A DNA stretch of 32,513 nt, from positions 1-32,513 of the forward strand of contig JAPNUR010000033.1 in assembly GCA_026627385.1 (NCBI GenBank). Reading direction: 5' to 3'. The stretch is from Bacillota bacterium (GTDB taxonomy: Bacteria > Bacillota > Sulfobacillia > Sulfobacillales > Sulfobacillaceae). Shown here piece after piece: positions 32,431 to 32,513 of this stretch. The position numbers and the translations under genes are program-made. Numbering within the stretch: the stretch's first letter is position 1; each line of letters starts with the position of its first letter. Below the pieces are notes generated by a model, which made no database searches, had not been told where the DNA came from, and saw nothing but the letters and a program-made list of their open reading frames with translations.

Positions 32431-32513
32431 AATCGAGCTGTCGCGAGGCAGTGCCGGTCCTTGAAAACTATATCATCCGGAAGGTGCGCGGGCCGCGAGG
32501 CAGGAAACGCGGA

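Noticed and set aside
1-32513. CRISPR array, tRNA genes, prophage or defence island
   Set aside because: No regularly spaced repeats, no cloverleaf with a TTCRANY loop, and no phage or defence genes were noticed on either strand.

Overview
The window looks like the chromosome of a moderately high-GC, spore-forming Firmicute, most like Sulfobacillus or the Thermaerobacter/Symbiobacterium group. This is inferred from gene content, not from a search. The pointers are a folP-folB-folK block and a coaX ... dusB-(HTH)-greA-lysS block of Firmicute type, a type III pantothenate kinase, a GH18 enzyme of the spore-cortex/peptidoglycan kind, GGAGG ribosome binding sites with many GTG starts, and long overlapping operons.

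Layout. 1-6.6 kb: an APC-type permease behind a strong sigma-A-like promoter, a YbjQ-like protein, a 2H phosphoesterase, a small membrane protein, and a two-component pair (short KdpD-like kinase plus KdpE-like regulator) with no potassium pump genes nearby. 6.6-9.6 kb (minus strand): a phenylacetyl-CoA epoxygenase set paaA-B-C-D preceded by a PaaI-like thioesterase; no paaE reductase is visible. 9.8-12.2 kb: a tiny zinc-ribbon protein behind a CRP/FNR-type palindrome, an exported protein with a C-terminal membrane anchor, and an MFS transporter. 12.4-14.8 kb: overlapping folate genes folP-folB-folK followed by a biotin protein ligase. 14.8-18.5 kb (minus strand): riboflavin operon ribD-ribE-ribBA-ribH with a clear promoter, an FMN riboswitch and an intrinsic terminator. 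18.5-19.9 kb: an apparently intact ISL3-family insertion sequence with a 9-bp flanking direct repeat that abuts the -35 box of the rib promoter. 19.9-21.2 kb: moeA (minus). 21.5-27.4 kb (plus): coaX with a strong terminator, an unknown 442-aa protein (possibly a catalytically dead DUF885 relative), dusB, an HTH regulator, greA and lysS. 27.5-30.1 kb: an operon with its own promoter encoding a protein usually labelled quinate 5-dehydrogenase, an SCP2-like protein and a second APC permease. 30.5-32.4 kb: a PAP2-like membrane protein and a membrane-anchored GH18 enzyme. The last ~110 bases look like a strong promoter and leader, possibly of an rRNA operon lying beyond the window.

How it fits together: the centre is a cofactor district (folate, biotin attachment, riboflavin/FMN, molybdenum cofactor, coenzyme A) joined to housekeeping translation/transcription genes. 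The most unusual items are the IS insertion exactly at the edge of the rib promoter, an extra 15-nt hairpin inside the FMN riboswitch, the CRP-like palindrome before the tiny zinc protein, and the epoxygenase operon without its reductase. I found no CRISPR array, tRNA, prophage or defence island.
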